A stretch of DNA of 64,000 nt from Bin87 sp034421995. Lineage in GTDB: Bacteria > Chloroflexota > Dehalococcoidia > Lucifugimonadales > UBA3495. The position numbers and the translations under genes were made by a program. The stretch is taken from NCBI GenBank assembly GCA_034421995.1, contig DAOUJY010000025.1, forward strand, positions 40,888 through 104,887, read 5' to 3'. This document shows, piece after piece, positions 24,473 to 33,257 of this stretch (positions are counted from its first letter, which is position 1; each line of letters begins with the position of its first letter). The notes beneath the pieces were generated by a model. That model saw only the letters and a list, made by a program, of their open reading frames with translations, had not been told where the DNA came from and searched no databases.

Positions 24473-26038
24473 TCAGGAGTCGTTCCCGCCGGCGGCTCCG
24501 GGGGCCGGCGTGTCGTATGCCGACGCCGTTTCCGCCCGTTCCATCGCGCTGGCGCGCATCAGGGTTGCGGGAACGATGGCCAGGATGGCGATAATGCCGG
24601 CGGCGCGGAAGAAGCTGTGGAACAGGTCGAGGCTGGCGGTGCTCACCACTTCCCGCCGCTCGGCGGCCGGCAGGGCCACCGTTTCGTCAAAGATGGTCAG
24701 CAGTTCGTTCACGCCCCACGCTGACAACGCCGCCATACCCAGCGTCATCCCCAGCATCCTCGCCACCACAATCATCGACGCCGACACAGCCCGGTAATCC
24801 AACGGCGCCGACAGAATCGCCCGGTGCATCAGCGGCGCGATGACCAGCCCGAAACCGACGCCGGCGATCACCATGTCAATGGTCAGTTTCGGGTCGCTGA
24901 TTTCAACCTGCCAACCGGGCAGTCCCAACAGAGGCCAGCCACCGACCTGGAACATCCCGATGGCAATCAGCGCCAGCCCCGGTACAGTCACCCAGCGGGC
25001 GTCGATCCAGCGCAGCAGCAGGCCGCCGATTACCGAGAAAATGGGAATCGTCCCCGTCATCCGCAGCAGCCACAACGCCGCCGTCAGCGCGTCCACCGGA
25101 CGCTCCGGCACGTCCATCACCGTGTTCGCCATGATTACCATGGCGGCCATGGCGACGATGAGGGCAATGCCCACCAGCAGTTGGGCAATATTGGCCATCA
25201 GGAAAGCCCAGGCCCGGAACAGCGTGCCGGACAGCAGCGGCTGCACCGTCCGCCGCTGCAGCAGCACCAGCGCTCCGGTGCTGACCAGAAAGCCCACCAG
25301 CAGCCAGTAGGGCGTCCAGGACGACAGCCGGAACAGGCCCTCGTGGGCTACCGCCAGCGAGAGCAGCACCAACGCGATGGTGAGCACGATGGCGCCGCGA
25401 TAGTCCATGCGGGCCGCGGCGAACCGCTGGTTGGGCAGGAACAGCAGGGCCACGGCAATCACGGCGGCCTGGGGCACGTTGAGCCAGAAAATGCCCCGCC
25501 AGCTCCAGATTTCGATGATGGCCCCTCCGTAGGCCGGCCCGAGCATACTGCCCGCCTCGGCGGCCCCGGCCACGATGCCCAGGGCCAGGCCCCGTTTCTC
25601 CGGGGATACCAACGCAGCCGCAATGGCCAGACTGATGGGCACCGTCCCGCCCCCACCGATGGCCTGCACCACCCGCGCGATCACAATCTGGTCCAGTGGG
25701 TCAACCTGACCGTTCAGCCACCCCCATTCTCCTGACAACGCGACCAGCGTCGTTCCTACGCAGAACACTAGCAGGGAGCACTGGTAGATGCGCGTGTAGC
25801 CATAAACGTCGGCCAGCCGGCCCAGCAGCGGCATCGCCACCGTGTAGCCCAGCAGGTAGGCCGTAACCACCCAGATGACCGCCTCCAGCCGGGCCAGCTG
25901 GATTTTCAGGTCGGCCATTACCGCTGGCAGCGCCGTTACTACAACCGTCTGGTCCAGGGCGGTGATAAAGGTGCCGGTGGCGATGGCCGCCACCATCACC
26001 CAGGGGGGGAGGCCGTGTCGTTGCAGTCGGCTCAGCAT
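24473..26038 (-). CDS. DHA2-type (14-TM) MFS exporter, P55-like context
   Basis: This 521-residue membrane protein starts ATGTFITALDQTVVVTALPA, typical of DHA2 exporters, and has motif A LLGRLADVYGYTRIYQ and a motif C-like GLALGIVAGAAEAGSMLGPA. About 14 hydrophobic segments are visible. The gene lies 39 nt downstream of an LppX/LprAFG-family lipoprotein gene on the same strand. In mycobacteria the lipoprotein LprG and the MFS protein P55 (Rv1410) form exactly this gene order and export triacylglycerides and lipoglycans (established). A similar lipid-export role here is inference. Confidence 0.85.
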   Translation of the reverse strand: MLSRLQRHGLPPWVMVAAIATGTFITALDQTVVVTALPAVMADLKIQLARLEAVIWVVTAYLLGYTVAMPLLGRLADVYGYTRIYQCSLLVFCVGTTLVALSGEWGWLNGQVDPLDQIVIARVVQAIGGGGTVPISLAIAAALVSPEKRGLALGIVAGAAEAGSMLGPAYGGAIIEIWSWRGIFWLNVPQAAVIAVALLFLPNQRFAAARMDYRGAIVLTIALVLLSLAVAHEGLFRLSSWTPYWLLVGFLVSTGALVLLQRRTVQPLLSGTLFRAWAFLMANIAQLLVGIALIVAMAAMVIMANTVMDVPERPVDALTAALWLLRMTGTIPIFSVIGGLLLRWIDARWVTVPGLALIAIGMFQVGGWPLLGLPGWQVEISDPKLTIDMVIAGVGFGLVIAPLMHRAILSAPLDYRAVSASMIVVARMLGMTLGMAALSAWGVNELLTIFDETVALPAAERREVVSTASLDLFHSFFRAAGIIAILAIVPATLMRASAMERAETASAYDTPAPGAAGGNDS

Positions 26039-26077
26039 CGGGTAAAGGGGCGGGCCGAAGGAGGGGCAGGTTGACGG

Positions 26078-26938
26078 CTACTGCTGGACGTTGGAGAGAT
26101 CAAGATAATCGTCGGGCCCGGGGGTTTCGATGTCAACGGGCGCATTGTAGTCGCTCACCGATACTTTGCGCACGGTATCGGAGTCATCAAATTCACCGAT
26201 GGGGCCGATGATGCGAGCCTGGAGGAGGATTCTCTCCTCGGTATCCGTCCAGATTTCCACGTCCACTCGCTGGCCCTCTATAGGGAACAGCAACAGCCAG
26301 TCCATTACGGTCGCCGGAGCGTCGCCGGTAATTTTGTAGGCATCATCTCCATCAATATCTTCTTGACCGGCGAGGGTGGGGTTGTCAACAGCCTCAACCG
26401 CGTCGGCGATAATGTTGTTCAACTCGGTGATGGGAATGGAAATGCTGCTCAGGGGACGCTTGGTCCAAAAGCCGGACAGAGGGTCAGTGAGGAAGTAGCT
26501 GTCGGAGGTTACCGCCATATTCAGCTCGACATAAGTGCCGTCGCTGGTAGGGGCATCGGAGCCGGAAACGAGGTAGGCGTCAATGGTCATCTGCGCGCCC
26601 TGTTCAGCGTTCCAGCCGCCTTTGGCATCGGTGGCCTTGGCCTGAACCGAACTCACGTAGATGCTGCCCGATTCGTGCTCCACCACAAAGTTGAAAGACC
26701 TCGCCTGCCGGAGGTTCCCGGCCGTTTCCGCCAGCAGGGCCGCCGGGTCGGGCGGCGGAGTGGGGGTGGGCGTAGGCTGTCCAGCGGCCGGCTGGGGAGC
26801 GGCGACGGCCGGCTCCGCAGGAGGGGCCGCATCGGAACCGCCGCCGCAGGCCAGAGCCAGCGCTACCAGCGCCAGCAGAGCCACTGCGCCCAGCCCACTG
26901 CGTACCAGCTTGGAACAGGATACAGGCAATGTTGACAT
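26078..26938 (-). CDS. LppX/LprAFG-family lipoprotein (LprG-like)
   Basis: This 286-residue lipoprotein has a signal ending LALAC (Cys about residue 31), a Pro/Ala/Thr-rich linker, then the LprG-type half-barrel: LLAETAGNLRQARSFNFVVEHE, later YVELNMAVTSDSYFLTDPLSGFW, ITGDAPATVMDW and VEIWTDTEERILLQARIIGP. ATG 26938 has GGGAGG upstream with 8-nt spacing. The family carries acylated lipids in a hydrophobic cavity on the outer face of the membrane. The gene is between a beta-propeller lipoprotein and a DHA2-type exporter, which suggests a lipid-handling operon. Confidence 0.85.
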   Translation of the reverse strand: MSTLPVSCSKLVRSGLGAVALLALVALALACGGGSDAAPPAEPAVAAPQPAAGQPTPTPTPPPDPAALLAETAGNLRQARSFNFVVEHESGSIYVSSVQAKATDAKGGWNAEQGAQMTIDAYLVSGSDAPTSDGTYVELNMAVTSDSYFLTDPLSGFWTKRPLSSISIPITELNNIIADAVEAVDNPTLAGQEDIDGDDAYKITGDAPATVMDWLLLFPIEGQRVDVEIWTDTEERILLQARIIGPIGEFDDSDTVRKVSVSDYNAPVDIETPGPDDYLDLSNVQQ

Positions 26939-26997
26939 CAATCCGTCCTCCCGAATGCGTGGATATTAGAGAAAGGAAATGGGTCTTTGCCACCCGG

Positions 26998-28416
26998 TTA
27001 CCGGGTTGACCAAACGGCTATGCCGCCTCCGGCGATGTCGTGCAACCCCCCGCCGTCTGCCGTCTCGGCCACGAACACCCGGGCCCCGCCGGCGCCGCTC
27101 CCGTTGCGCCTTTCGGACAGATATTGTTGCGTACCGGATACCACCAGCGCTGATCCGTCGGGCGCCCACGGCGAATGGCTCCGAGCGTATTGATCGAAAA
27201 AGGCCAACATCAAAAAGGTCTCCCCGCTGGGCGAAAAGCGCAATCCCCCTACCGCCTCACCGCCATCGCTGGGAATCGAATCTCCATCGGCGCCGTCGGT
27301 GAGACGCCACTCCATCGTCCGGTCTTCTTCGTTCAGCGCAACCCAGGCCAGCCTCGTGCCGTTCGGTTCCCAAAAAAAGCCCAGCACCCAGTCGTCTTCC
27401 TTGACCACGCGCTCTCCGCTGCCGTCGGCAGACACCACCCGCAGCCGCCGATAGGCGGGCGCCCCCTCCACCTGCCGGTCGGCAACGGCTATGGTCTGAC
27501 CGTCATTAGACCACAAGAAGGCGCACGTACCTTCCACTTCGGCCAACCGCAACGGCGCGTAATCAGGTTCGGCAGGCCGGCCTACCCAAACGGCTTCGCT
27601 GTCCCCGCCCGGGGCGGACCACACCAATCGCGACCCGTCGGGCGACCAGGCCGGGGTTCGGAAAGACCGCGAGTTGCTCACGGCCTGCACGGTCAATTGA
27701 CCGGCGGCATCATCCAGGCGGAGCACCGACACCTCCTCGCCACTGTGGACCGCCAACGCGGTGCCATCCGGAGACCAGTCGAAGTACAACGGAGCGCCGC
27801 GCTGAACGGGCAGCGGATCCGCGGGCGCCGCCGCGCCGGCCGCCGGTACGGCATCTACTACAAACAGCGTCAATCCTTCCGGCGTCGCCGCGGTCACACC
27901 CAGCCGTCTGCCGTCGGGAGACCACTGGACATAATGCGGCGTGCCGTCGGCAATGGTCAAGGGAGCATCGTTAACGAACACCGCCCCGCCTAAGCCAGTC
28001 GAAGCCTCCAGCGATTGCACGCTGATTTCCGCGTCGCTGGGAGAGGAGCCCGTGATCAATGACACCGCAATCCGTTCACCGTCCGGCGACCACACCGGCC
28101 AGCTGTAAATCCGGTCTCTGCGCTGGGGTTGCGCCAATATGCCCGGCGCCCGGGCCACTGTGCCCGAGGTCAACAAACGACGGTCGGTCCCGTCGGGATT
28201 GACCGTCAACAGTTGGCCGTCGGAATCGATGTAAGCGATGCGGTTGACAGGCATGGTTGATGCAGTTTCCGTAAGTTCCGCCGAACCCGACGCACACGCC
28301 ACGGCCATCCAAAATACCGCCGCCATAGCCAGGAACATAAGGCCCCGAAGCCGGGCGGTGGTCAGTGCGCACCCTGCCGACTGCGCCGCCGGCAACGGTG
28401 TTTCCAGCGTGTGCAT
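26998..28416 (-). CDS. TolB/WD40-like beta-propeller lipoprotein
   Basis: This 472-residue protein has a lipoprotein-like signal ending MAVAC (Cys about residue 41) and at least seven propeller signatures of the WSPDG type, for example WSPDGERIAV, WSPDGRRLGV, WSPDGTALAV, WSPDGSRLVW, WSNDGQTIAV and WAPDGSALVV. Such PD40 propellers bind proteins or peptidoglycan-linked partners outside the cytoplasm. ATG 28416 was chosen; the frame from 28467 would intrude on the divergent cobQ leader. It is the first gene of the unit with the LprG-like lipoprotein (59 nt) and the MFS exporter. Confidence 0.85.
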   Translation of the reverse strand: MHTLETPLPAAQSAGCALTTARLRGLMFLAMAAVFWMAVACASGSAELTETASTMPVNRIAYIDSDGQLLTVNPDGTDRRLLTSGTVARAPGILAQPQRRDRIYSWPVWSPDGERIAVSLITGSSPSDAEISVQSLEASTGLGGAVFVNDAPLTIADGTPHYVQWSPDGRRLGVTAATPEGLTLFVVDAVPAAGAAAPADPLPVQRGAPLYFDWSPDGTALAVHSGEEVSVLRLDDAAGQLTVQAVSNSRSFRTPAWSPDGSRLVWSAPGGDSEAVWVGRPAEPDYAPLRLAEVEGTCAFLWSNDGQTIAVADRQVEGAPAYRRLRVVSADGSGERVVKEDDWVLGFFWEPNGTRLAWVALNEEDRTMEWRLTDGADGDSIPSDGGEAVGGLRFSPSGETFLMLAFFDQYARSHSPWAPDGSALVVSGTQQYLSERRNGSGAGGARVFVAETADGGGLHDIAGGGIAVWSTR

Positions 28417-28513
28417 TGGGGTAACGGTAGCATCCCGCACTGCAATTATCAATCTGACGGTTTCCATTTGTGGTTTAATGTCGGCGAACAGTCAATGCTT
28501 TCGGAGGTTTGCG

Positions 28514-30103
28514 GTGAGTGTCGTCAGGGGAACAAGCGACGCTTCCGGGGAGCGCGCCCCGGCCGGCCGGGTGCTCATGGTACAGGGCACGGCGTCCCAT
28601 GTGGGCAAGAGCGTGCTGGTGTCGGCCTTGTGCCGGATGCTGCGACAGGACGGCCGGCGCGTCGCGCCTTTCAAGGCGCAGAATATGTCCAACAATTCCT
28701 ACGTCACCCCCGACGGCGGGGAGATTGGCCGCGCTCAAGCGGTTCAGGCGGAAGCCGCCGGGGTGGACGCCCGCGTGGAGATGAACCCGGTATTGCTCAA
28801 GCCGGAAGCGGACAGCCACGCCCAGGTGGTCCTCATGGGTCGGCCGCTCACCTCCGCCCGCGCCCGCGATTATTTCGACCTCAAGTCCACCCTCTGGACA
28901 TCGGTAACGAAATCCCTGGACACGTTGCGCAGCGAATACGACGTGGTGGTTATCGAAGGCGCGGGCAGCCCGGCCGAAATCAACCTCAAAGCCACCGAGA
29001 TCGTCAACATGCGCGTCGCGCTATACTCCGGCGCGCCCGTGCTCCTGTGCGGAGACATTGATCGGGGCGGCGTGTTCGCCTCGCTGGTCGGAACGTTGCA
29101 ACTGCTTGACGAGGTGGAACGGGACGCCGTAAAGGGCTTCCTTATCAACAAGTTCCGGGGTGATGTCTCCCTGCTTACCGATGGACTGACCTGGCTGGAA
29201 AATTACACCGGGAAGCCGGTGGTGGGAGTCGTGCATCACTTCCGTGACATCCACATTCCGGAAGAGGACTCGGTGGCTCTGGACATTACTCCCCCTCATT
29301 CCTCCGCGCCGGACGTGCTGGACGTCGCGGTGGTGCAGGTGCCGCACATCTCCAACTTCGACGACTTCGACCCGTTGGCCCGCGAGCCGGGGATCGGTCT
29401 TCGCTACGTGCAGCACGGCGACCGGCTGGGAGACCCCGACCTGGTGATACTGCCCGGCAGCAAGACCACCATTCCCGACCTCATGTGGATGGAGCGGCAA
29501 GGGTTGTCTAATGCCGTAACCACGGCATTCGCCCGTGGCTCGGCCATCATCGGCATCTGCGGCGGCTACCAGATGCTGGGCCGGACACTGTTGGACCCGG
29601 ACCGAATTGAGTCAACCATCGGCGCGGCGGACGGGCTTGGCCTGCTCCCGCTGGTGACCACCTTTGCGGGAACCAAGGAAACCCACCGCGTTCAGGCCAC
29701 GGTGCGGGACGAGGCCAGCGCTTCCGGCGGCCTGCTGTCCGGCGCGGCCGGCGAGACAGTGGTCGGTTACGAGATACACATGGGGCGCACCGTTGGGGAA
29801 GGCATCGTCCCTCCCTTCGCCGTGTTCGACCGGGCTGATGCCGCCGTCACTCCCGAAACCGCGCTGGACGGAGCCCTGGACACCAGCGGGCGGGTCTTGG
29901 GAACGTACATCCACGGGCTGTTTCACAACGCCGGGGTCCGCCGAGCCCTGCTGCACGAGCTGGCCCGCCGGAAAGGGGTCACTTTGCTGGAGGGCGTGGA
30001 CGTCGCCCGCGACCGGGAGTACGACCGGTTGGCCGACTGGGTTCGCTCCAGCCTCCGGATGGAGCTGGTGTACGATATGATCGGGATGACACCGGATCCA
30101 TGA
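28514..30103 (+). CDS. cobQ: cobyric acid synthase
   Basis: This 529-residue enzyme amidates four side chains of adenosylcobyrinic acid diamide. The N-terminal ATPase half has VQGTASHVGKSVL and PFKAQNMSNNS; the C-terminal class I glutamine amidotransferase half has GICGGYQMLG (nucleophile Cys) and YIHGLFHN (catalytic His). GTG 28514 follows GGAGG by 6 nt; the longer frame upstream has no family similarity. The stop overlaps cobU by 4 nt (ATGA). Confidence 0.95.
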   Translation: MSVVRGTSDASGERAPAGRVLMVQGTASHVGKSVLVSALCRMLRQDGRRVAPFKAQNMSNNSYVTPDGGEIGRAQAVQAEAAGVDARVEMNPVLLKPEADSHAQVVLMGRPLTSARARDYFDLKSTLWTSVTKSLDTLRSEYDVVVIEGAGSPAEINLKATEIVNMRVALYSGAPVLLCGDIDRGGVFASLVGTLQLLDEVERDAVKGFLINKFRGDVSLLTDGLTWLENYTGKPVVGVVHHFRDIHIPEEDSVALDITPPHSSAPDVLDVAVVQVPHISNFDDFDPLAREPGIGLRYVQHGDRLGDPDLVILPGSKTTIPDLMWMERQGLSNAVTTAFARGSAIIGICGGYQMLGRTLLDPDRIESTIGAADGLGLLPLVTTFAGTKETHRVQATVRDEASASGGLLSGAAGETVVGYEIHMGRTVGEGIVPPFAVFDRADAAVTPETALDGALDTSGRVLGTYIHGLFHNAGVRRALLHELARRKGVTLLEGVDVARDREYDRLADWVRSSLRMELVYDMIGMTPDP

Positions 30104-30651
30104 GCTCCATCCATTTTGTCCTGGGCGGTATTCGGTCCGGCAAGAGCGTTTACGCTGAGCAACTGGCGGGGGAATTGGCCGGCAGCCGCGTCGTGACCTA
30201 CCTGGCCACGGGAGTAGCAACCGATCCGGCAATGGCGGAGCGCATCCGCCAGCATCAGGAACGGCGACCGGACCACTGGCAAACCCTGGAGGCGCCGCTT
30301 AACCCGGTGGGTGGTTTGCAGAAATCGCGCGGCAGCGTCGGCGACCAGTCTGTATTGCTGTTGGATTCGCTGGATGGATGGGTGACCAACCTGCTGATTG
30401 CACACGAAGAAACGCCAGCCACCGAGCTCACGGCGCGGACGGTCGGCGCGGTGCGGCGCTTCGTGGCATTCGTGCGTGAGATCGACTCCGACGCCGTTGT
30501 GGTAAGCAGTGAGGTCGGGCAGTCCCTGGTCGCCACGTCGACGCTGGGCCGGCAGTTTCAGGATTTATTGGGCGCGGTCAATCAAGCGGCGGCGGCGGCG
30601 GCGGATTCAGTGACGCTGGTAGTAGCCGGCATCCCCGTGCGAATAAAGTAG
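30100..30651 (+). CDS. cobU: adenosylcobinamide kinase / guanylyltransferase
   Basis: This 183-residue bifunctional enzyme activates adenosylcobinamide as the GDP derivative. The P-loop LGGIRSGKSVYAE and the nearby YLATGVATDP are diagnostic, followed by ERRPDHWQTLE and VLLLDSLDGWVTNLL. Its ATG overlaps the cobQ stop (ATGA), so translation is coupled. No cobS, cobT or cobC gene follows; instead a palindrome and pduX. Confidence 0.95.
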   Translation: MSSIHFVLGGIRSGKSVYAEQLAGELAGSRVVTYLATGVATDPAMAERIRQHQERRPDHWQTLEAPLNPVGGLQKSRGSVGDQSVLLLDSLDGWVTNLLIAHEETPATELTARTVGAVRRFVAFVREIDSDAVVVSSEVGQSLVATSTLGRQFQDLLGAVNQAAAAAADSVTLVVAGIPVRIK

Positions 30652-30672
30652 GGGCGAATAATCATTCGCCCC
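30649..30672. repeat. family B palindrome between cobU and pduX
   Basis: A stem with GGGGCGAAT/ATTCGCCCC arms begins at the cobU stop codon (TAG is read from the repeat edge). Confidence 0.85.
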
Positions 30673-30700
30673 GGCGCCGACACTGTGCTAACCTGCCCTC

Positions 30701-31630
30701 ATGCCCAGCGACATCATTGGCACGGCCTCTGCGTTGGCCCCCGGCACTTGCGGCGAATTGGTCCAGGGGATGATTGACGATGTTGACTTTCTGGTCACCT
30801 GCCCCATCAATCAATTCTCCCGCGTCGCCGTTACCCTGCGCTCCGACACTGCGGCGATGAAGCATTGTGTGCGGGGCGTTGACCATCTCCCCAAAACCCG
30901 GCAGGCGGTGGCGGAAACTCTGTCCCGACTGGAACGATGCGCCGGCATGACCGCGTTATCTGCCCAGGTGACGGTGGCCAATCCGATCCCGGTCGGAAAA
31001 GGCATGGGCAGCAGCAGCGCGGACATCACCGCCGCGGTGTGGGCTGCCGGCCGCGCCGCCGGCGTGAACCTGCCGCCCGCAACCATCGCCGACATCGCCC
31101 TGTCCGTGGAACCCACCGACGGCGTGATGTTCCCGGGTGTGGCGCTGTTCGACCACCGCAAGGGGCGCATCGCCGAGCCGTTGGGCGCGCCGCCTCCCCT
31201 GGAGGTCATCGTAGTTGATCGTGGTGGACAGGTGGACACCCTGGAGTTCAACCAAACCGACCGCACCGAACAGTGGCGTTCATTGTCCGCTTCCACCGAG
31301 GAAGCATTGCAGTTGGTCCGGGAGGGTATCCGACGTTGCGATGCCGGGCTGGTGGGACGGGGCGCCACCATCAGCGCCCGGGCCGGCCGACCTGCCGACT
31401 CCGGCCCACTGGTAGAACGTGCCGCCGAGTTTGCCCGGGAGATAGGCGCGGTCGGAGTGAACGCGGCCCACAGCGGCACGGTGGTGGGGATACTCCTGGA
31501 CGCCCGCAAGCGACAGAGCAAGCCGGCCCTGCGCCGGGCGCGGGAAGCTTTCCCCGACGCCGCAGATCTACAGCATTTCCGGGTGATCGGAGGCGGCGTG
31601 CGGGAATTGACCCCTACCCACTCATCCTGA
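30701..31630 (+). CDS. pduX: L-threonine kinase (PduX-like, GHMP family)
   Basis: This 309-residue kinase makes O-phospho-L-threonine, precursor of the aminopropanol linker of cobalamin. It opens ALAPGTCGELVQG, the PduX hallmark, and has the GHMP ATP loop PVGKGMGSSSADITAA; the C-terminal AHSGTVVGIL is also typical. It follows cobQ-cobU and completes a small lower-ligand assembly group. The last residues (LTPTHSS) and the stop come from a family C repeat, so the C-terminus has been rewritten by that element. Confidence 0.88.
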   Translation: MPSDIIGTASALAPGTCGELVQGMIDDVDFLVTCPINQFSRVAVTLRSDTAAMKHCVRGVDHLPKTRQAVAETLSRLERCAGMTALSAQVTVANPIPVGKGMGSSSADITAAVWAAGRAAGVNLPPATIADIALSVEPTDGVMFPGVALFDHRKGRIAEPLGAPPPLEVIVVDRGGQVDTLEFNQTDRTEQWRSLSASTEEALQLVREGIRRCDAGLVGRGATISARAGRPADSGPLVERAAEFAREIGAVGVNAAHSGTVVGILLDARKRQSKPALRRAREAFPDAADLQHFRVIGGGVRELTPTHSS

Positions 31631-31668
31631 GCCTGTCGCGGGATGGTTCGACAAGCTCACCATGAGCG
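31618..31668. repeat. family C imperfect palindrome at the 3' end of pduX
   Basis: GAGCCTGTCG and CGACAAGCTC arms flank a short loop, with outer CTCAT/ATGAG pairs. It contains the pduX stop codon. Confidence 0.75.
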
Positions 31669-31719
31669 GTTCTTGGTGACTATGCAATCGTTTTGGCGGG
31701 CCACCCCGGGATGGCAACG

Positions 31720-31750
31720 TTGACGCATATTGCTGAATAGAATATTCTAT
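31720..31750 (+). promoter_or_regulatory. promoter with a perfect palindrome over the -10 box
   Basis: TTGACG (31720-31725), a 17-nt spacer and TATTCT (31743-31748). The 14-bp palindrome ATAGAATATTCTAT (31737-31750) covers the -10 box and could be an operator. Confidence 0.65.
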
Positions 31751-31794
31751 ATGACAATATCCGATGATAAAGTTGCCCTACAGGAGGTGAAGCG

Positions 31795-32031
31795 ATGGCG
31801 GCCAACGCATACGTGCTCGTCAACGTGGAGCCGGCCAGGACCCGGGAAGTCATGGACCGGCTGAATGAAATCAGCGGCGCGGTGGTACATGAAGTGCTGG
31901 GGCCCTACGATGCGGTGGTGGAATTGGAAGCCGGCACCGCGGAGGACCTCACCGAAATCATGCGACACCGCATCCGTCCCATCAAAGGCGTCACCAACAC
32001 CATAACCTGTCTCTGGTTCAGCAATATCTAG
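31795..32031 (+). CDS. stand-alone Lrp/AsnC effector-binding (RAM) domain protein
   Basis: This 78-residue protein has only the alpha-beta RAM domain: AYVLVNVEPARTREVMDRL, GPYDAVVELEAG and GVTNTITCLWF. There is no helix-turn-helix, so it cannot bind DNA alone. Such single-domain proteins form oligomers that bind amino acids and may act by association with a full Lrp regulator or enzyme. The ATG has a strong AGGAGG site. It has its own promoter with a palindrome on the -10 box and is convergent (1-nt gap) with the Ldh-like gene. Confidence 0.88.
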   Translation: MAANAYVLVNVEPARTREVMDRLNEISGAVVHEVLGPYDAVVELEAGTAEDLTEIMRHRIRPIKGVTNTITCLWFSNI

Positions 32032-32032
32032 A

Positions 32033-33109
32033 CTAGAACGGACAGTCGATGCCCAGCTCTCCGCAGGTGTCGTGGAACCAGTCCACCACTTCCTGATGCA
32101 GCGGAATCCCTTCGACGCGGCGAATCTCCTCCATCTCGGCCTCGGGTTGCCCCGCCACCAGGACCCGTTCCTCGCCAGGTGCCGGACGCGTGGACTTCAT
32201 CATTTGCAGCCACTCGTCCATCTGATCCTTGAAGTGGTCGGGATCGTCGAAGCCGGCCACGTTGTAGGCGGCTACGTAGTGCCCGAAATTGGGCCGTCCG
32301 GGGACGGCGCCGTATCCGAACCCGGTGAGGACGCCGGCCAGAATGTCCACCATGCACGACAGCCCGTAGCCCTTGTGAGAACCCAGCTCACGGGTGCTGC
32401 CCAAGGTGAGCAGCGTGTAATTGTCCGGCGCGTCGGCCTCTTCCATGATGGGGTTGCCCTCGGCGTCGGCCAGCCAGCCGGGTTCGAGCTTGACGCCCAG
32501 ACGACGGGCTATGCCCACCTTGTTGCCGGCGACGGTGCTGGTGGCCGCGTCAAACACGAAGGGCGCCTCGTTGCGGGAAGGCACGGCGATGGCGATGGGA
32601 TTGGTCCCCAGACGCGGCTCCGCTCCGAAGGTCGGCACTACCGAAGGCGGGCAACTGGTCATGCAGACGCCGATCATGTCGTGCTCCAGGGCCATCATGG
32701 CATGGTAGGAAGCCATCCCCAGGTGCCGGGCGTTGCCGATGGTCACCATGCCCACGCCCACGTCCGCCGCCTTGCGAATGGCCATCTCCATGGCCTTGGG
32801 CGTGGTGATGATTCCCAGACCGCGATCCGAGTCGATGCTGGCGGTGCTCGGGGTCTCGCGCACTACCCGCAAATCCGGCGTTGGGTTGATCTGGCCGCTG
32901 GTGTAGCCGTTCACGTAGCTGCGCAGCATATTCGAGACCCCGTGCGAGTCGACGCCCCGCAGGTCCGCCACCACCAGCACGTCCGCTCCCAGTTGGGCGT
33001 CCTCCGGCGGCACTCCCATCTTCTCGAACACGGCGGCCACGGTGGACTTCAGATCGTCCCCCGGAACCATCGTAGCCTCGTCCAGACTGACGCGAAACTT
33101 GGGCAGCAC
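32033..33109 (-). CDS. Ldh family (malate/L-lactate dehydrogenase type 2) oxidoreductase
   Basis: This 358-residue NAD(P)-dependent enzyme has the family motifs DLRGVDSHGVSNMLRSYV, TIGNARHLGMASYHA, LGTNPIAIAVP and GSHKGYGLSCMVDILAGVLTG-like segments. Substrates in the family include malate, lactate, sulfolactate and ureidoglycolate; none can be assigned here. It starts at GTG 33109 with GGAGGT upstream. Neighbours are catabolic genes. Confidence 0.9.
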   Translation of the reverse strand: MLPKFRVSLDEATMVPGDDLKSTVAAVFEKMGVPPEDAQLGADVLVVADLRGVDSHGVSNMLRSYVNGYTSGQINPTPDLRVVRETPSTASIDSDRGLGIITTPKAMEMAIRKAADVGVGMVTIGNARHLGMASYHAMMALEHDMIGVCMTSCPPSVVPTFGAEPRLGTNPIAIAVPSRNEAPFVFDAATSTVAGNKVGIARRLGVKLEPGWLADAEGNPIMEEADAPDNYTLLTLGSTRELGSHKGYGLSCMVDILAGVLTGFGYGAVPGRPNFGHYVAAYNVAGFDDPDHFKDQMDEWLQMMKSTRPAPGEERVLVAGQPEAEMEEIRRVEGIPLHQEVVDWFHDTCGELGIDCPF

Positions 33110-33257
33110 GGCTCACCTCCGGCCCGCCTTGCGGCGGATTGGATTGCAAGGTCAAAATTATATGCCCCGCAGTATAGCACCCAGGGGAACGGGCAGTTTG
33201 CCTAACCTATCCTACGATGGCAGAATGGAGCCAACTCGGAATCGGGTGGAGAGCAGC

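Noticed and set aside
24824..25735. 303-codon plus-strand frame opposite the DHA2-type MFS
   Set aside because: Gln/His/Arg-rich shadow of a membrane-protein gene.
28238..28513. N-terminal extension of cobQ
   Set aside because: It overlaps the divergent lipoprotein gene and has no similarity to the family; GTG 28514 has a strong ribosome site.
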